Shown piece after piece: positions 62,037-64,000 of a stretch of 64,000 bases of DNA. Every line of letters starts with the position of its first letter. Within the stretch, counting starts at the first letter, position 1. Source of the stretch: Pacificitalea sp040119125 (GTDB taxonomy: Bacteria; Pseudomonadota; Alphaproteobacteria; Rhodobacterales; Rhodobacteraceae); the NCBI GenBank assembly GCA_040119125.1, contig JBEDTR010000001.1, forward strand, positions 1 through 64,000. Direction: 5' to 3'. The notes beneath the pieces are model-generated. The model did not search any database. It worked only from the letters and a program-made list of their open reading frames with translations, and was not told the origin of the DNA. Position numbers and translations under genes: made by a program.

Positions 62037-62402
62037 ATGAAAAATTTCGGCACGTTTCAGAAGGCCGTCGCACTTGCGGTCGGTCTGTCATTCTCCGCGC
62101 CGCTTGCGATGGCGCATGAGGGCAAGATGATGACCATGCCTGCCAATGGCGCGACGGTCGCCGCGAACACCAAGGTCATGCACCTGATGTTCGACGCCCC
62201 GATGAAGATCACGACGGTCACCATGACCGACCCCCGCGGCAAGTCCGTGAAGGTTAAAGGCCCCGCGGCAAATCAGGCGGTCAAGGTCTGGGAAGGGCAG
62301 CTGCCGCGGCTTGCCGCCGGGGCGTATAAAGTCGACTGGCGCGGCATGTCGCCCGACGGTCACGCCATGAACGGCACCTTTGGCTTCAGCGTGGGTCTTT
62401 GA
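62037..62402 (+). CDS. copC: Periplasmic copper-binding protein CopC, 121 aa
   Basis: Signal peptide (VALAVGLSFSAPLAMA) followed by a mature N-terminal His (AHEGKMMTMPANGATV), the copper(II) site of CopC. The beta-barrel continues through LMFDAPMKITTVTMTDPRGK, GAYKVDWRGMSPDGHAMNG and ends TFGFSVGL. The DGHAMNG histidine is the second expected copper ligand. Length typical. SD AAGGA precedes ATG 62037. copD begins 2 nt after its stop. Confidence 0.93.
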   Translation: MKNFGTFQKAVALAVGLSFSAPLAMAHEGKMMTMPANGATVAANTKVMHLMFDAPMKITTVTMTDPRGKSVKVKGPAANQAVKVWEGQLPRLAAGAYKVDWRGMSPDGHAMNGTFGFSVGL

Positions 62403-62404
62403 TC

Positions 62405-63295
62405 ATGGGCGGAGCCGTTGCCGCATTGGAGCCAGTGCAGATCGTGTCTATCCTGGTCAAGGCCGGGATGTATGTCAGCGTCTTGCTCGCGGCAGGCTCC
62501 GCCATCAATTTGGTGCTCCTGCGTGAGTTGGACACCACTGCGCGCAGCCGCCTACGGCTGCTCGCGGCCGTGTCGGCCTTGGTCGGCATTGTGTTCAGTG
62601 TCTTGAATATCCCGCTCAGGGCGGCGTTTCTTTCCGGGAGCTTTGCAGGCGCTATTGATCCCGTCATGCTTGGCATCGTGACGTTCAGCCCGCTGGGCTA
62701 CTCCGTCGAAGCAGATGTCATTGGCCTTGCCGCCATCACGGCAATCGCGGCGGACCGGCAATGGACGCGCTGGCTTGCGACTGCGGGTGTCGTGCTTGTG
62801 GCCGCGAGCTTTGCCATGCGTGGACATGCCATCGGCGAGCCCCGCTTTGCCCTTGGCGCGCTTTTCGTGATCCACATTCTGGCTGCCAGTTTCTGGATCG
62901 GAGGTTTCTACCCGCTTCACGACATGGTCCAGCGCGGCGCCACCGGCGCGGCGCGCACGGTTGAACGCTTCGGGCAGGCGGCGCTGGTCATGGTTGGTCT
63001 GCTGGTCGTCGCGGGGGTGTCATTGCTATGGCTTCTGACAGGCGATCCGCTGGCCGCCGTGTCGCAGCCATGGGGCAGGCTGGTGGCGATCAAGCTGATG
63101 ATCGTATCGATTTTGCTGGCGCTCGCGGCACTGAACAAGCTGCGGTTAACGCCTATCCTCGCCGCTACAGGCGATGGTCGCCCCCTCTTGCGCTCGATCC
63201 GGTGGGAAATGGCAACTTTCGTTCTGATCCTCGTGATTACGGCAATCTTCACGTCACTTTTTGCGCCCGAGCACGCCGCCACCAGCCCTGTTTGA
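62405..63295 (+). CDS. copD: Copper-resistance membrane protein CopD, 296 aa
   Basis: Eight predicted membrane helices of the CopD family: VSILVKAGMYVSVLLAAGSA, LLAAVSALVGIVFSVLNIPL, FVIHILAASFWIGGFYPL with the conserved His, RFGQAALVMVGLLVVAGVSL, GRLVAIKLMIVSILLALAALN. Works with CopC, and is thought to bring copper across the inner membrane. ATG 62405 chosen; the TTG at 62399 overlaps the copC stop. Last gene of the copper operon. Confidence 0.92.
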   Translation: MGGAVAALEPVQIVSILVKAGMYVSVLLAAGSAINLVLLRELDTTARSRLRLLAAVSALVGIVFSVLNIPLRAAFLSGSFAGAIDPVMLGIVTFSPLGYSVEADVIGLAAITAIAADRQWTRWLATAGVVLVAASFAMRGHAIGEPRFALGALFVIHILAASFWIGGFYPLHDMVQRGATGAARTVERFGQAALVMVGLLVVAGVSLLWLLTGDPLAAVSQPWGRLVAIKLMIVSILLALAALNKLRLTPILAATGDGRPLLRSIRWEMATFVLILVITAIFTSLFAPEHAATSPV

Positions 63296-63442
63296 GCGCC
63301 TGCGCGGCGTCGCCTGCGGCTCCTTCTCTTGCCGCGGCAGGGGGGCGCGTCTTATAAAGCGCCGGTGCCGCCATGCCGCTATGGTCGGGGCACCTGCCGC
63401 GTCGTCGTGATGCTTGTCTTCCCTCCATCGAAGTGAACGCGC

Positions 63443-63868
63443 TTGCCCTATCTCACCTTGTTTCTGGCGGCCTTTGTTGCCGCAACGATCTTGCCGATGC
63501 AGTCGGAAATTCTGCTGGCTTATCAGCTGACCGATCCCAGCTTATCGCTTGGCTTGCTGCTTTGCGTTGCGACCGTCGGCAATGTTCTGGGGTCGACCGT
63601 GAACTGGATATGCGGACGTTTTCTGCGCCAATTTCAGGATCGGCGCTGGTTTCCGGTCAAGGCGGGGCAGCTTGCGCGGGCGGAGGCGCAATATCACCGC
63701 TATGGCCGGTGGAGTCTGCTGCTGAGCTGGGCGCCCTTCATCGGCGATCCCCTGACCGTGGTGGCCGGGGTGCTGCGCGAGCCGCTGCCGAGTTTTCTGA
63801 TTATTGTGACCATCGCCAAAGGCGCCCGTTATCTCACGGTGGCTGCACTGACGCTGGCTTGGCTTTGA
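63443..63868 (+). CDS. YqaA-family (DedA/SNARE-associated) membrane protein, 141 aa
   Basis: Four hydrophobic segments with the YqaA pattern: LTLFLAAFVAATILPMQSEIL, LLLCVATVGNVLGSTVNWICG, RYGRWSLLLSWAPFIGDPLTV (the conserved Arg and the G-D-P turn) and the Pro-Ser-rich FLIIVTIAKGARYLTVA. The start appears to be TTG 63443; no ribosome site is clear, so the N-terminus is uncertain. The gene follows the copper cluster at 147 nt and need not belong to it. Lipid-related transport is suspected for the family. Confidence 0.82.
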   Translation: MPYLTLFLAAFVAATILPMQSEILLAYQLTDPSLSLGLLLCVATVGNVLGSTVNWICGRFLRQFQDRRWFPVKAGQLARAEAQYHRYGRWSLLLSWAPFIGDPLTVVAGVLREPLPSFLIIVTIAKGARYLTVAALTLAWL

Positions 63869-63920
63869 TAATCGAGGGCGAGGGGCGGCGATATGCGCCC
63901 CTCGCCTAGAGACGGGTCGC

Positions 63921-64000
63921 TTAGAACTCGTCCAGTTCGGGCCGCTTGCCGATGGAGATATGGTCAATCTCTTCCAATGCGAAGCCGCGGATCAGGGATG
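63921..64000 (-). CDS. C-terminal end of an unidentified minus-strand gene (partial)
   Basis: The reverse strand reads a frame ending SLIRGFALEEIDHISIGKRP-ELDEF then TAA at 63923-63921, entering from beyond 64000. Acidic C-terminus. Only 25 codons are visible; I do not recognise the family. It is convergent with the YqaA-like gene. Confidence 0.5.
   Translation of the reverse strand, partial: SLIRGFALEEIDHISIGKRPELDEF

Noticed and set aside
1..64000. CRISPR arrays or tandem repeat arrays
   Set aside because: No regularly spaced direct repeats were seen anywhere in the window.

Overview
The window comes from an alphaproteobacterium, almost certainly of the Rhodobacterales (Rhodobacteraceae / Roseobacter group). 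This rests on high GC content, on gene neighbourhoods typical of that order (hemY-mitofilin-hemD against tsaD-gpsA; acpS-lepB-rnc-era; NYN-folK-rpoZ-rsh-DUF2062-pdxJ; rsfS-rlmH-gpmI-envC-ctpA-rppH; leuCD-EEP-leuB), and on an alphaproteobacterial SOS box (GAAC-N7-GAAC) in front of imuA. The order assignment relies on recalled gene order; no search was run.

Layout. 1-6543 looks like the right end of a genomic island. It holds a Ner/Nlp-type regulator, an IS66-family transposase broken by an in-frame TAG, and a two-gene defence module (OLD-type ATPase/TOPRIM nuclease plus UvrD-like helicase) of the Gabija type. It closes at 6520-6543 with a 24-nt copy of the 3' end of an initiator tRNA (tRNA-fMet), followed by a terminator, as expected of an attachment-site remnant. 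6544-8137 is a thin strip with one predicted membrane-anchored SH3b/thermonuclease and a tRNA-like fragment, ending at tRNA-Thr(CGT).

8138-52960 is mostly housekeeping chromosome: heme synthesis and a mitofilin homologue, t6A synthesis (tsaD), gpsA, a universal stress protein with an AGCS symporter, ahcY, an HD hydrolase, an MFS exporter, acpS-lepB-rnc-era, secA, a parvulin isomerase with argJ-mutT, a 45-aa conserved small protein, an NYN protein, folK-rpoZ-rsh-DUF2062-pdxJ, rppH, ctpA, an EnvC-like factor, gpmI, rlmH, rsfS, an MscS channel, leuCD, leuB, a DMT transporter and tRNA-Pro(CGG). The rpoZ...pdxJ and acpS...era blocks, which I recall as contiguous in relatives, are about 15 kb apart and in reversed order here, suggesting a local rearrangement.

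52960-64000 is again accessory-looking: the SOS mutasome cassette imuA-imuB-dnaE2 behind a perfect SOS box, then a copper-resistance cluster (a His/Met/Cys-containing small exported protein, copA, copB, copC, copD), a YqaA-like membrane protein, and the 3' end of an unidentified minus-strand gene.

The most interesting parts are the Gabija-type pair with an altered TOPRIM motif (DLQ instead of DxD) on a tRNA-fMet island, the small exported protein ahead of copA, an EEP-fold protein that has lost its catalytic residues, and a mini-ORF overlapping the rsfS start.
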